NCBI GenBank assembly: GCA_041859875.1
Contig: JBFLFY010000034.1
Coordinates: 1 to 20,271 of the forward strand
Length of the DNA: 20,271 nt
Direction of reading: 5' to 3'
Source: Thermocaproicibacter sp041859875
GTDB lineage: Bacteria > Bacillota > Clostridia > Oscillospirales > Acutalibacteraceae
Each line of letters opens with the position of its first letter. Position 1 is the stretch's first letter. Positions 7,719-15,136 of the stretch are shown here, one piece after another. Made by a program: the position numbers and the translations under genes. The notes under the pieces were generated by a model, which did no database searches, had not been told where the DNA came from, and saw only the letters and a list, made by a program, of their open reading frames with translations.

Positions 7719-7726
7719 TTTCGCTT

Positions 7727-7766
7727 TGGATGCATCGCCCAGATTCGGACTGGGGATGATGGTTTT
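7727..7766 (-). repeat. Partial tRNA-Cys 3' end (candidate attachment-site remnant)
   Basis: This stretch matches 36 of 40 positions of the intact tRNA-Cys gene at 14892-14931, in the same orientation, with an unbroken 22-base core at 7738-7759 covering the T arm and part of the variable loop. It begins at the CCA end (TGGA on the plus strand) and stops in the anticodon loop, so the 5' half is absent and no functional tRNA is made. The mismatches include three in the 3' acceptor strand. The stop codon of the ABC permease (7766-7768) overlaps its last base. The layout fits the remnant end of an element integrated into tRNA-Cys; a decayed tRNA duplicate is the alternative. Confidence 0.75.
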
Positions 7767-8551
7767 TAATAATTGTCAAACGACCCTCGTATTTTTTCAC
7801 GTTTAATTGCCTTCTGAAAACAGATTACACCAATTACCAGCCAAATAATATTTACCAAAATATATGTGGCAATTAAGGTACCGGAAACTGGTATTCCCAG
7901 ATATAAATTGCGCATAATATCGATTCCACATGAAAATGGAATAATATAAACCAGCTTGCTTCTGGAAGGAGACAGTGTATTCGTGACAAATAGGAGCAAC
8001 GTCTGTACTACCATCACAAATGAGTTAATATTCTTTTCTCTAATACAGACACTTCCAAATAATAATCCTATCCCGTACATTCCCACAAGGCATGGAATAC
8101 TGATTGCTATTGCCAAAAGCATAAATAATAAATCTCTAACCTGACACCCTAAAACAATTACACCAAAACCAAGAATTCCAACATAAGTTCCTAAATGAAT
8201 GATGCAACTTGCCAGCAAACGGAAAAACGAAATTGCTTCTACAGAAAATTTTCCTTGCAAACGAACTTCAAATATTCCCCGTGAGGATTCACTGCTGATT
8301 ATTCCAGACGAATATCCTAATGCAGTTGAAGCGTTTTGCCAAAATATGTATCCGATAAACACAAGCATATTTCCGCTGTTAGCATTTACATTATAAAACG
8401 CTGTAAATCCATCGCTAACTTTTAAAAAATAAATAACAACAAACGTCCCCGTGAATATAATAAAATCCATTATCAGATCTAACCGATAACGGATACATTC
8501 TTTCATATCCAATATTATTTCCCATTTTACAGCATTAAAAAAACCTTTCAT
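7766..8551 (-). CDS. ABC-2 type transporter permease
   Basis: Membrane protein of 261 residues with six hydrophobic segments at about 25-45, 57-75, 108-135, 141-165, 177-195 and 225-246, the ABC-2 permease layout (NatB/drug or polysaccharide exporter type). The opening MKGFFNAVKWEIILDMKECIRYR is typical. I start at the ATG at 8551, eight bases after GAAGG (8560-8564); an ATG at 8572 would overlap the ATPase gene by 17 bases and has no ribosome site. It would work with the adjacent ATPase, but that gene is frameshifted (8556-9274), so the transporter is probably dead unless those indels are sequencing errors. The region is clearly more AT-rich than its neighbours, which suggests foreign origin. 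The substrate is unknown. Confidence 0.8.
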   Translation of the reverse strand: MKGFFNAVKWEIILDMKECIRYRLDLIMDFIIFTGTFVVIYFLKVSDGFTAFYNVNANSGNMLVFIGYIFWQNASTALGYSSGIISSESSRGIFEVRLQGKFSVEAISFFRLLASCIIHLGTYVGILGFGVIVLGCQVRDLLFMLLAIAISIPCLVGMYGIGLLFGSVCIREKNINSFVMVVQTLLLFVTNTLSPSRSKLVYIIPFSCGIDIMRNLYLGIPVSGTLIATYILVNIIWLVIGVICFQKAIKREKIRGSFDNY

Positions 8552-8555
8552 CGAA

Positions 8556-9274
8556 TCAACCTTCATATTCATTTTTCAATTTCACATATTCGCTCTGAAT
8601 ATCTTGTGCCTGCATTTTTCCATTGATTTCTTTTCTATTTTTGCCTTGAAAAATAAAGATGTAATGGTCAATCATGCCACTTAAAAAATCCAAATCATGT
8701 GATGAAATAATAAATGTTTTATTGAGCTTTTCAACCAACATCATGATTAAATTTTTCATTTCCATCCTTGCGTCAATATCAAGTCCATTTGATGGCTCAT
8801 CCATAATTATAACTTTCATGTCAGTGCATAGCCCGCAAAGGATCATTGCTTTTTCTTTTGGCCCATGGACAATGTTTCGACTCTTCTGGATAAAAGCTCC
8901 GAATAGTTTAAGAGTTCTACATATTTATTTAATAACTGCTTTGCGGTTTTTTCGGATATGCCCTTCATTGCAGCGAAAAAAAGCACATTATCATATATGG
9001 TATTTTTATAACGTATTCCTCTTTCGCCTGCCGGAATTAACACAACATTCTGCCTACAACACATTTTAAATAATCATCCGACTCATCCGAAGATATGCTT
9101 CCGCTCGAAAAGTTCAATAATCCCGTTAATATTTTGATTATTGTTGTTTTTTCCTGCACCATTTGGTCCTACCAGCCCATAAATTGCTTTTTTATCCGTC
9201 TGAATACACAACGAAAAATCAAACAGCACCTGCTTTTTCAAATAATTTTTATTAATATTCTCCATTTTAATCAT
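8556..9274 (-). pseudogene. ABC transporter ATP-binding protein, broken by three frameshifts
   Basis: Three reading-frame pieces together make one ABC ATPase of about 240 residues. The first (from the ATG at 9274) has the start of Walker A, GLVGPNGAGK, then leaves frame in an A-run (plus strand T6 at 9147-9152); with one A fewer it reads GKTTIIKILTG. The second shift is near 9050-9065. The third is at about 8855-8862, where SMGQKKK is followed by a stop, but one more A restores SMGQKKKAMILCGL. The last piece holds Walker B VIIMDEP, the D-loop and the H-loop ISSHD. The signature LSMGQ (for LSGGQ) is intact. It would energise the ABC-2 permease, whose start overlaps its end. Two of three indels are in A-runs, so sequencing error is possible. 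Confidence 0.85.
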
Positions 9275-9639
9275 AATGTCTTGCACCCCATGCTTTATTT
9301 TAATAAAATTATGCGCAAATATCTGAAGTACGCTTTAATATGTAAATATATGCCATTGTATTACAATTAAATGCATTATATTTAAAATATTTTCATGAGT
9401 CAAGCGTAAATATAAGCTAGTAATGAGAAAAAAATCTAAAATTGGAACCGAAGGCTTCTGAATGACCCAAAACTCGGAAAAACGACATTTAATATAGGAA
9501 GCACCATTTCTGAACAGATAACTGGAACAGCCTATCAACGTATGACGTATAAACACCCACTACTGGATTTCCAATACAAAAAAAGAGCTGATTGACCGTC
9601 TTGCTGAGTTTGAAAATGTGTACTTAGGCGGGCCGAAAG

Positions 9640-9680
9640 AAAACAAAAAACAAACCGGCCAATGCGCTACCATTAGCCGG
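9640..9680 (-). terminator. Rho-independent terminator of a small minus-strand gene
   Basis: On the minus strand CCGGCTAATG and CATTGGCCGG form a 10-position stem with a single non-Watson-Crick pair around the loop GTAGCG, followed by TTTGTTTTTTGTTTTC. It lies just after the stop codon at 9688 and argues that this strand was once transcribed here. Confidence 0.7.
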
Positions 9681-9687
9681 CTGCCGC

Positions 9688-9934
9688 CTATTTGTTTGCC
9701 ATTGACTGCTGCACGCTGCCTAAATTTAATGCCGAAAAGATTGCCGAATGCCGATTAAAAATCCCATGACAAGCGGCGTAATGTAGCGAATACGCTTCTT
9801 TCGCAGCCTGCACTTCTTTTGCGGTAGGCGCTCCGCATTTTAGCTTTGCCCCGTCGCAAGTGCGACTATGTAGGTGGGTGTCAGCCACTCACAAAGTATG
9901 GTGCAGGGGCAAATACAAAAGCTTGTCTAATCAT
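9688..9934 (-). pseudogene. Small unrecognised gene, probably frameshifted
   Basis: An ATG at 9934 follows GAGGTG (9940-9945) with good spacing and opens MIRQAFVFAPAPYFVSG, then stops after 17 codons. A second frame from about 9888 continues for 66 codons (KCGAPTAKEVQAAKEAYSLH in its centre) to a stop at 9688, directly before a good terminator. One indel near 9885-9890 would join them into a protein of roughly 82 residues. It is not recognised: it has no membrane segment, and three cysteines lie in the middle part. Ribosome site, length and terminator support a former gene; the family and function are unknown. A GTCGC-AAGT-GCGAC hairpin sits inside it. Confidence 0.4.
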
Positions 9935-10456
9935 GCCATCACCTCTTTTGCATTGCCCTTAGGGCTGATTTAATTGTACTGTAACAGGGACCATCAATGT
10001 ATGTCGAAGCAACAGAGATATAAAAATTTTATAATTATGAATTATACGGAAGGCTTGAATAATGAAAAGCTGTTTGACGCAGACTTTTCACGGCGTACCT
10101 GCATGGAATCTGCAGTCTGTCACAATAAAGCTGCCCTGTCCCAGGTCAAAGCTTTTAGCACAGAATATTTTGCACTGGCTGCTGAGAGCAGCAAACCACG
10201 AATTTTTCACAGCAAATATTGTCTTGTCACCGGGGAATTGGCCCAATATGGCATTTACTAGAAAATTATATGGTTAATTGTTCTAAATTGTATCCAGATA
10301 TATCCATATAAATATATGCATAATAACTATATTTTACGAATCCCTCATACATCGGCTATACTTCATTCATATTTCTTCGTTATACTTTGCGCAGTTCGGC
10401 AAAGGAAAGACCAAACCTCACATAGCAGCCGGATTATCTATGATGGAGGAATACGC

Positions 10457-12268
10457 ATGGGTAAAAAAAAAGGAAAAAAATGGACCATCCTCGTTTCCGT
10501 TACCGCGGTTCTGGTCGTTGGAGGAAGTTTGGCAAGTTATTTCGTCTTTGCAAAAGCAAAGTCTGCTTCCACAACCACATTCCGCAAAGTGACCGCCCAG
10601 GCCGGAAGCATCAGTACGTCAGTAACCGGCAGCGGTTCCGTATCTGATTCCTCGCAGCTTTCTTTGACTGCCGTCAACGCCGGTACAGTGGATTCCCTGC
10701 CGGTCAAGCAAGGCGACACTGTAAAAGCCGGGCAGACCATCGCCCACATTAACAGTACGGCTTCCGTGCAGACGGTCGAACAAAAGCAGAATCAGCTGAT
10801 GAGCGCGCAGACCGACCTAGTCCAAGCCAAAGAACAGCTTGACAGCCTGTACGTAACGGCACCGGTCGCCGGAAAAGTAAAGTCGCTCATCGCATCCGAT
10901 GGTGACAGCCTTTCTAACATCAAGCCGCTCGGTAATCTCGCCGTCATTTCCACATCCCGCTCTATGACTGTTTCGTTTACCCCCTCACAGTCTGTAAAAA
11001 GCGGACAGGCGGTGACAGTAACGGCCTCTGGCAAAACATACGCTGGAACCATTTCCTCCGCCTCAGCTTTCTCCGGCATGCAGGGCGGTCAGCAGAACGG
11101 CAATTCCGGTTCGACCGTCGCCGTCATTGCTTCCGACGACCCAGAGGTTGACGACACCGCAACCGTAAAGCTGAACGGAACCGTGATTGGAAGCGGCAGC
11201 CTGCAGCTTCCGAAATCAATCGCCATTTCTAACATGGGCAGCGGCACGATTGCTCGGGTCGACGTTTGCGAAAATGAAATGGTCGACAAAAATCAGACGC
11301 TGTTCGTGTTGGGCAGCGACTCGGTCCAACAGCAAATTGAATCAAAGGAAGCAGTTGTGACAAGCGCTCAGAATGATTTGAACGATGCAAAAAACAGCGC
11401 TGCCAAAGACACCATCACCAGCCCAATCAACGGAATTGTTGCGGAGCTTGACGTTAAAAACGGCGACAGCGTCACGGGCGGTTCGACCGTCGCGGTCATT
11501 ATCGACCCGACCACTATGCAGACCGTGACTTCGGTCGATGAACTGGATATTTCCAAAGTCAAGGTTGGACAAAAGGCTGTCGTCAGCCTGAGCGCGATTC
11601 CTGACAAGACCTTCTCGGGAACAGTCACACAGGTCGACCCGATTGGTTCGTCCTCTAACGGCGTCGCTACTTACAGTGTGACCGTCGCAATTACAAATCC
11701 GGCCAATGTGAAAATCGGTATGACGACCAACGTCGAAATCGTCACAGAAAGCAAGGAAAACACGGTCGTCGTTTCCTCCGGGGCAGTCCTGATGAAAGAT
11801 GGGACAAAGGGCTATGTCCTCCCCGCATCCACTCTGTTCGACTCCAGCGGAAAGAGCATCCATCTGGACGACGTGAACACCGCCGAACTAGTCCGACAGT
11901 ACGGCAAAGAGGTAACAATCGGCCTCTCCACCACAGACCAGGATGAAATCGTCAGCGGGGTAAGTGCCGGCGACCAACTGGCCGTTCCCGTGACTGTAAA
12001 TTCAGAAGCGGTCAAGAGTCTCAGCAACCAGAACACGTCGAACAATGCCACATACGGTTTCAGCGGTAAGAGCGGCAACTTCAGCGGCATGGGCGGCTCC
12101 GGCAGAAGGACGGCGGCCGGAGGAACCGGAAACACAGTGACGGGCGGCAGCACAAATAACGGTGTGGGAAACTCTACGGCATCCGCTGCGGGACGGAGCA
12201 CAAACAACGGAGCGGGAAATTCTACGGCATCCGCTGCGGGACGGAGCACGCAGAACGCCACGGGCTGA
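10457..12268 (+). CDS. HlyD/RND-type membrane fusion (adaptor) protein, MacA/YknX-like
   Basis: Adaptor of 603 residues for the ABC exporter encoded downstream. Residues 9-31 form an N-terminal membrane anchor. Two lipoyl/hairpin units follow: the first has lipoyl halves at about 72-98 (GTVDSLPVKQGDTVKAGQTI) and 131-166 around a coiled coil at 103-130; the second has halves at about 256-287 and 318-350 around a coil at 288-315. A beta-barrel region (about 352-430) and a membrane-proximal region come next, then a Gly/Ser/Asn-rich tail with two 16-residue tandem repeats. Usual family members have 350-450 residues and one such unit. The ATG at 10457 is six bases after GGAGGA (10445-10450); the frame is open from 10316, but the earlier part lacks a ribosome site and is not adaptor-like. 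It is the first gene of a three-gene operon. Confidence 0.88.
   Translation: MGKKKGKKWTILVSVTAVLVVGGSLASYFVFAKAKSASTTTFRKVTAQAGSISTSVTGSGSVSDSSQLSLTAVNAGTVDSLPVKQGDTVKAGQTIAHINSTASVQTVEQKQNQLMSAQTDLVQAKEQLDSLYVTAPVAGKVKSLIASDGDSLSNIKPLGNLAVISTSRSMTVSFTPSQSVKSGQAVTVTASGKTYAGTISSASAFSGMQGGQQNGNSGSTVAVIASDDPEVDDTATVKLNGTVIGSGSLQLPKSIAISNMGSGTIARVDVCENEMVDKNQTLFVLGSDSVQQQIESKEAVVTSAQNDLNDAKNSAAKDTITSPINGIVAELDVKNGDSVTGGSTVAVIIDPTTMQTVTSVDELDISKVKVGQKAVVSLSAIPDKTFSGTVTQVDPIGSSSNGVATYSVTVAITNPANVKIGMTTNVEIVTESKENTVVVSSGAVLMKDGTKGYVLPASTLFDSSGKSIHLDDVNTAELVRQYGKEVTIGLSTTDQDEIVSGVSAGDQLAVPVTVNSEAVKSLSNQNTSNNATYGFSGKSGNFSGMGGSGRRTAAGGTGNTVTGGSTNNGVGNSTASAAGRSTNNGAGNSTASAAGRSTQNATG
12149..12268 (+). 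repeat. 48-bp tandem repeat in the adaptor C-terminus
   Basis: Two nearly identical 48-bp units (12149-12196 and 12197-12244), with a partial third to the stop codon, encode STNNG(V/A)GNSTASAAGR repeated in frame. Because 48 is a multiple of three, slippage would lengthen or shorten this low-complexity tail without breaking the gene. Confidence 0.85.
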
Positions 12269-12298
12269 CGGACGGACACATGAAAGGAGATGACTTCG

Positions 12299-12988
12299 GT
12301 GCCGCTCATTGAACTGTCTCACCTCTGCAAAACTTATACTGTCGGCGAAAACCAGGTTTGTGCGCTCGTTGACGTTTCACTGAATATTAATGAACACGAG
12401 TTCGTAGCAATCGTAGGGCCTTCCGGCTCGGGCAAATCTACCCTGATGAACATCATCGGGTGTCTGGACACTGCCACGTCCGGCACCTACAGGCTGAACA
12501 ATCTCGAGATTGGCGAGTATGATGACAACGGCCTTTCTGAGGTCCGGAACAAAATGATTGGCTTTGTTTTTCAAAAGTTCAATTTACTCGGCAAGATGAG
12601 TGCTCTGGAGAATGTGGAACTGCCCCTTGTGTACCAGGGCATTGGCGGTAAGGAGCGCAGCGCAAGGGCGAGACAGGCCCTCGCCTTGGTGGAGCTGCAG
12701 AACCGCATGGACCACACGCCGCTTGAGCTTTCCGGTGGTCAGCAGCAGAGGGTCGCCATCGCGCGGGCGATTATTACGAATCCGCCCGTAATTCTGGCGG
12801 ACGAGCCAACCGGCAACCTTGACAGCCATACCGGAGCGGAAGTGCTGAAAATTCTGCGCAGCCTGAACAACGAGGGCCGCACGGTCATCCTAATTACACA
12901 CGACCAGAGCATCGCGGCACAGGCAAACCGCGTGATTCGCATCGGCGATGGGCAGATTCTTTCGGACAGGAGAGGCGGGGTAGAATGA
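12299..12988 (+). CDS. MacB/LolD/YknY-type ABC transporter ATP-binding protein
   Basis: Protein of 229 residues with every ABC motif: Walker A GPSGSGKST (40-48), signature LSGGQQQR (144-151), Walker B VILADEP (164-170), D-loop GNLDS and H-loop H201. The family is that of the MacB, LolD, FtsE and YknY ATPases, which power FtsX-fold permeases. The start is most likely the GTG at 12299, nine bases after AGGAG (12285-12289); the in-frame ATG at 12290 touches that site directly and cannot use it. The stop overlaps the permease start by four bases (ATGA), which implies coupling. Together with the upstream adaptor and downstream permease it should form an exporter for peptides, toxins or drugs; the substrate is unknown. 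Confidence 0.93.
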   Translation: MPLIELSHLCKTYTVGENQVCALVDVSLNINEHEFVAIVGPSGSGKSTLMNIIGCLDTATSGTYRLNNLEIGEYDDNGLSEVRNKMIGFVFQKFNLLGKMSALENVELPLVYQGIGGKERSARARQALALVELQNRMDHTPLELSGGQQQRVAIARAIITNPPVILADEPTGNLDSHTGAEVLKILRSLNNEGRTVILITHDQSIAAQANRVIRIGDGQILSDRRGGVE

Positions 12989-14172
12989 AATTCGCACAGG
13001 CAGTGAAAATGGCACTGAAATCGCTGCGTACAAACAAAATGCGTTCCTTTCTCACAATCCTTGGAATCGTAATCGGCATTTCCTCCGTGATTACCCTGAT
13101 TGGGATTGGTGACGGGTCCAAGCAAGCGGTTACAAGCGCAATCGAAGGAATGGGAACCAATCTGCTGACAGTTTCACTGACGGGAAATAGAGCGAATCCC
13201 CTGACAGACAGCGATCTCAAGACGATAACATCCATTCAGGCAGTCAAAAACATTGTGCCGGATCTTACGGGAACCGCCACGGCAAAAGCCGGCACTGAAA
13301 GCTACACTACGTCGGTTGAAGGCACTTTGGCTGGCTATGAAGATATTCGGAGCGTCCATGCAGCCCTTGGAAGGTTCCTCACACAGGACGACAGCGACAA
13401 CCGGTATCAGGTCGCGGACGTCGGCATTGAAGTGCTTCAGAATCTCTATCCGGACCTAAACGCATCCCAGTATGATACGCTGATTGGGAAAAGCCTGCAG
13501 CTGAATGGCGAAAATTTTGAAATCGTCGGTATTCTGGAAAGCAAAGGCACCTCATCGATCGGCTCCAGTGATAATCGGGTCATTCTTCCGCTTACGACGG
13601 CCGAGCGCTTTTTAAAAAGCACGCAGGTGAAAACTTACTATGTCGAGGCAAAGTCTTCTGATCAGACTACGGTTGCCTCCAGCGAGCTTAGTTCGTTCTT
13701 TCTTAAGAAATACGACAGCGATTCCAACCAGTTCCGGGTTCTCAGTCAGAGTGAACTTCTGCAAACAAGCAGCTCAACCGTTGGAAGCCTGACGGTGATG
13801 CTGGCCGGAATTGCGGCAATCTCGCTGCTGGTCGGCGGAATCGGCATTATGAATATCATGTTGGTTTCGGTGATTGAGCGCACGAAAGAAATTGGAATTC
13901 GGAAAGCAATCGGGGCAAAGCGGAAAGATATTCTGCTTCAGTTTTTACTTGAGTCCATTTTTATCAGCTGCATCGGCGGACTGACTGGGGTTGGCCTCGG
14001 ACTTCTCGCAGGCTTCCTAATCCCGCTGCTTTCCAGCCAGCAGATTGTAATCTCCTTCTCTGTGGTGATGCTGGCGTTCGTATTTTCGGCGGCCGTAGGA
14101 ATTATTTTCGGAATTTACCCGGCTGCCAAAGCATCCCGCTTGAAGCCGATTGACGCGCTGAATTACGAATAA
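12985..14172 (+). CDS. MacB/YknZ-type ABC transporter permease (FtsX fold)
   Basis: Protein of 395 residues, full length for a Gram-positive MacB-like permease without a fused ATPase. TM1 is at about 21-42 (RSFLTILGIVIGISSVITLI), followed by a large extracytoplasmic MacB_PCD domain (43-262). Three C-terminal helices lie at about 266-293, 322-349 and 353-380, with the FtsX-family loop IERTKEIGIRKAIGAKRKDI at about 297-316 and the usual end AAKASRLKPIDALNYE. The ATG overlaps the ATPase stop. It is the last gene of the adaptor-ATPase-permease operon. In B. subtilis, YknWXYZ protects against the SdpC toxin and other relatives confer antimicrobial-peptide resistance; such a role here is inference. 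No regulator is encoded nearby and no clear terminator follows. Confidence 0.93.
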   Translation: MKFAQAVKMALKSLRTNKMRSFLTILGIVIGISSVITLIGIGDGSKQAVTSAIEGMGTNLLTVSLTGNRANPLTDSDLKTITSIQAVKNIVPDLTGTATAKAGTESYTTSVEGTLAGYEDIRSVHAALGRFLTQDDSDNRYQVADVGIEVLQNLYPDLNASQYDTLIGKSLQLNGENFEIVGILESKGTSSIGSSDNRVILPLTTAERFLKSTQVKTYYVEAKSSDQTTVASSELSSFFLKKYDSDSNQFRVLSQSELLQTSSSTVGSLTVMLAGIAAISLLVGGIGIMNIMLVSVIERTKEIGIRKAIGAKRKDILLQFLLESIFISCIGGLTGVGLGLLAGFLIPLLSSQQIVISFSVVMLAFVFSAAVGIIFGIYPAAKASRLKPIDALNYE

Positions 14173-14255
14173 TAGGTGCAAGCAATACTCGAACGTCCAA
14201 AACGTGACCTGCCTCCAAAAAGCTGTCCGGGTAAAAGTTAGTAATCACCAGAATG

Positions 14256-14344
14256 CTATTTCAGAAGCCTCATCATTACTTTGTCATTATTGACTTTGGC
14301 AACGTCATAGGCCATTTTCTTGTCGTTCCCCTTTATGTTTTTGT
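14256..14344 (-). pseudogene. C-terminal remnant of an ankyrin-like protein, cut by the ISL3-type element
   Basis: On the minus strand an open frame runs from the element boundary at 14344 to a stop at 14256. It reads KNIKGNDKKMAYDVAKVNND and continues to MMRLLK, which has the look of a final ankyrin-type repeat (compare a typical ALDIAKENN..VELL pattern). No start codon or preceding repeats remain, because the left terminal repeat of the mobile element begins at 14345. The assignment rests on about 28 residues and is tentative. Confidence 0.35.
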
Positions 14345-14687
14345 GGCTCTATAATAAATGTTGGGGTACAGCGAATAGGGCCTGATAAAAAATAAAAAAG
14401 CAGAGCATATTCGATAAAAAACCTTTAAAATGGAAATTACCACATCACCATTTTGGAGGCCATCGATATGCTCTGTAATCATTCTACCGAAAAACTGCTT
14501 GGATTAAAAGGGGTAATCGTAAAAAATGTGAGACAACTGCTTCACAGAATAGAAATTGTCGTTGAGCTGCCGAGAAAACCACATATTTGCCCTTGCTGTG
14601 GAAAGCGTTTCTTTGAAGAGAACCCGTTCCTGCCGCGATATTATCGCATTCCCATTTTAGGGGTACCCCAACTATTGACATAGAGCC
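14345..14687 (+). mobile_element. Internally deleted ISL3-family element (MITE-like, 343 bp)
   Basis: The ends are imperfect 24-bp inverted repeats. The left end (14345-14368) starts GGCTCTAT and ends GTTGGGGTA; the inverted right end (14664-14687) has the same first 8 and last 9 bases. This GGCTCTAT..GTTGGGGTA type of end belongs to ISL3-like elements as I remember them. Inside is only the N-terminal part of a transposase (14468-14683), so most of the roughly 1.2-1.3 kb usual for such elements is missing. No 8-bp target duplication is seen in the flanks (gtttttgt / catagagc). It cannot move by itself but could be acted on by a related transposase elsewhere. Confidence 0.75.
14468..14683 (+). 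pseudogene. ISL3-family transposase, N-terminal fragment
   Basis: A start at ATG 14468, eight bases after TGGAGG, opens MLCNHSTEKLLGLKGVIVKN and later has the N-terminal zinc-ribbon half HICPCCGKRF of ISL3-type transposases. Homology ends near RYYRIPILG (about 14660), where the frame runs into the right inverted repeat and stops at 14683. The DDE catalytic domain is completely absent, so the product cannot transpose. It could bind DNA through its zinc motif, but there is no evidence for that. Confidence 0.8.
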
Positions 14688-14839
14688 CATAGAGCTTAAA
14701 ACACTTGGTAGTATGATAAAAGGATTTCAAGAGTTTGACAGTAAATAGGACAGTAAACATGGCATGGAAAGTATAAGAAAGATAGAGATTAAAGGTGATT
14801 GTCTATGATTATAAGGAATATTATTTATTGAAAAAGGGC

Positions 14840-14885
14840 ATAAAAATATCCCAAGAACCGCATGAATACTGCATTCTTGGGATAT
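14840..14885 (-). terminator. Rho-independent terminator of the tRNA operon
   Basis: On the minus strand ATATCCCAAGAA (+ 14874-14885) and TTCTTGGGATAT (+ 14846-14857) form a perfect 12-bp stem with a 16-base loop, followed by TTTTTATGCCC. It lies 6 bases after the 3' end of tRNA-Cys. The stretch from 14688 to 14840 between this terminator and the ISL3-like element shows no recognisable feature. Confidence 0.9.
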
Positions 14886-14891
14886 ATAGAT

Positions 14892-14965
14892 TGGAGGCGT
14901 CACCCAGATTCGGACTGGGGATGAGGGTTTTGCAGACCCTTGCCTTACCACTTGGCTATGACGCC
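14892..14965 (-). tRNA. tRNA-Cys (GCA)
   Basis: A 74-base tRNA with encoded CCA: 5' GGCGTCA pairs with TGACGCC in the acceptor stem, the D arm is intact, the anticodon loop is CTGCAAA with anticodon GCA, and the T arm is CCCAG-TCCGAAT-CTGGG. It is the last gene of the tRNA operon. Its 3' 40 bases are repeated at 7727-7766. Confidence 0.97.
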
Positions 14966-14973
14966 TTAAAAAA

Positions 14974-15049
14974 TGGAGCGAACGACGAGACTCGAACTCG
15001 CTACCTCCACCATGGCAAGGTGGCGCTCTACCAGATGAGCTACATTCGC
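14974..15049 (-). tRNA. tRNA-Gly (GCC)
   Basis: A 76-base tRNA with encoded CCA. The acceptor stem GCGAATG pairs with CGTTCGC, including a wobble pair, the anticodon loop TTGCCAT gives anticodon GCC, and the T loop is standard. It lies 8 bases upstream of tRNA-Cys in the same operon. Confidence 0.97.
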
Positions 15050-15052
15050 ATT

Positions 15053-15128
15053 TGGTGCCTCCGGGCGGAATCGAACCACCGACACGGGGATTTTCAGTCC
15101 CCTGCTCTACCGACTGAGCTACAGAGGC
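15053..15128 (-). tRNA. tRNA-Phe (GAA)
   Basis: A 76-base tRNA with encoded ACCA end. The acceptor stem GCCTCTG pairs with CGGAGGC, including a wobble pair, and the anticodon loop CTGAAAA gives anticodon GAA. It is separated by 3 bases from tRNA-Gly. Confidence 0.97.
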
Positions 15129-15136
15129 AAATAATA

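Larger units (their letters stand above)
9275..10456. other. About 1.2 kb without a convincing gene; decayed coding remnants
   Basis: AT-rich stretch without an intact recognisable gene. On the plus strand from about 9485 one frame reads FNIGSTISEQITGTAYQRMT and shifts near 9570 into KKELIDRLAEFENV, which resembles short phage-type proteins; both are interrupted. A small minus-strand gene with a terminator lies at 9640-9934 and is listed separately. From 10062 a 71-codon frame follows a reasonable GGAAGG site, but an overlapping frame is equally open and neither is recognised. A possible weak promoter for the exporter operon is TTTACG-18-TATACT at about 10335-10365. I see nothing else. Confidence 0.5.

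Noticed and set aside
9974..10277. Two overlapping plus-strand frames of 95 and 71 codons
   Set aside because: Neither product is recognised, both frames are equally open and there is no terminator; kept only as a remark in the gap entry.
10316..10456. 47-codon N-terminal extension of the adaptor
   Set aside because: There is no ribosome site before it, the composition is unlike the rest, and a good site plus ATG followed by a membrane anchor lies at 10457.
12290..12292. ATG as start of the MacB-type ATPase
   Set aside because: It abuts the AGGAG ribosome site with no spacing; the GTG at 12299 has the right distance and begins with the conserved residues.
12002..12322. Long open frames on the strand opposite the adaptor gene
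   Set aside because: They are mirror frames of a codon-biased repeat-rich gene, without ribosome sites or recognisable products.
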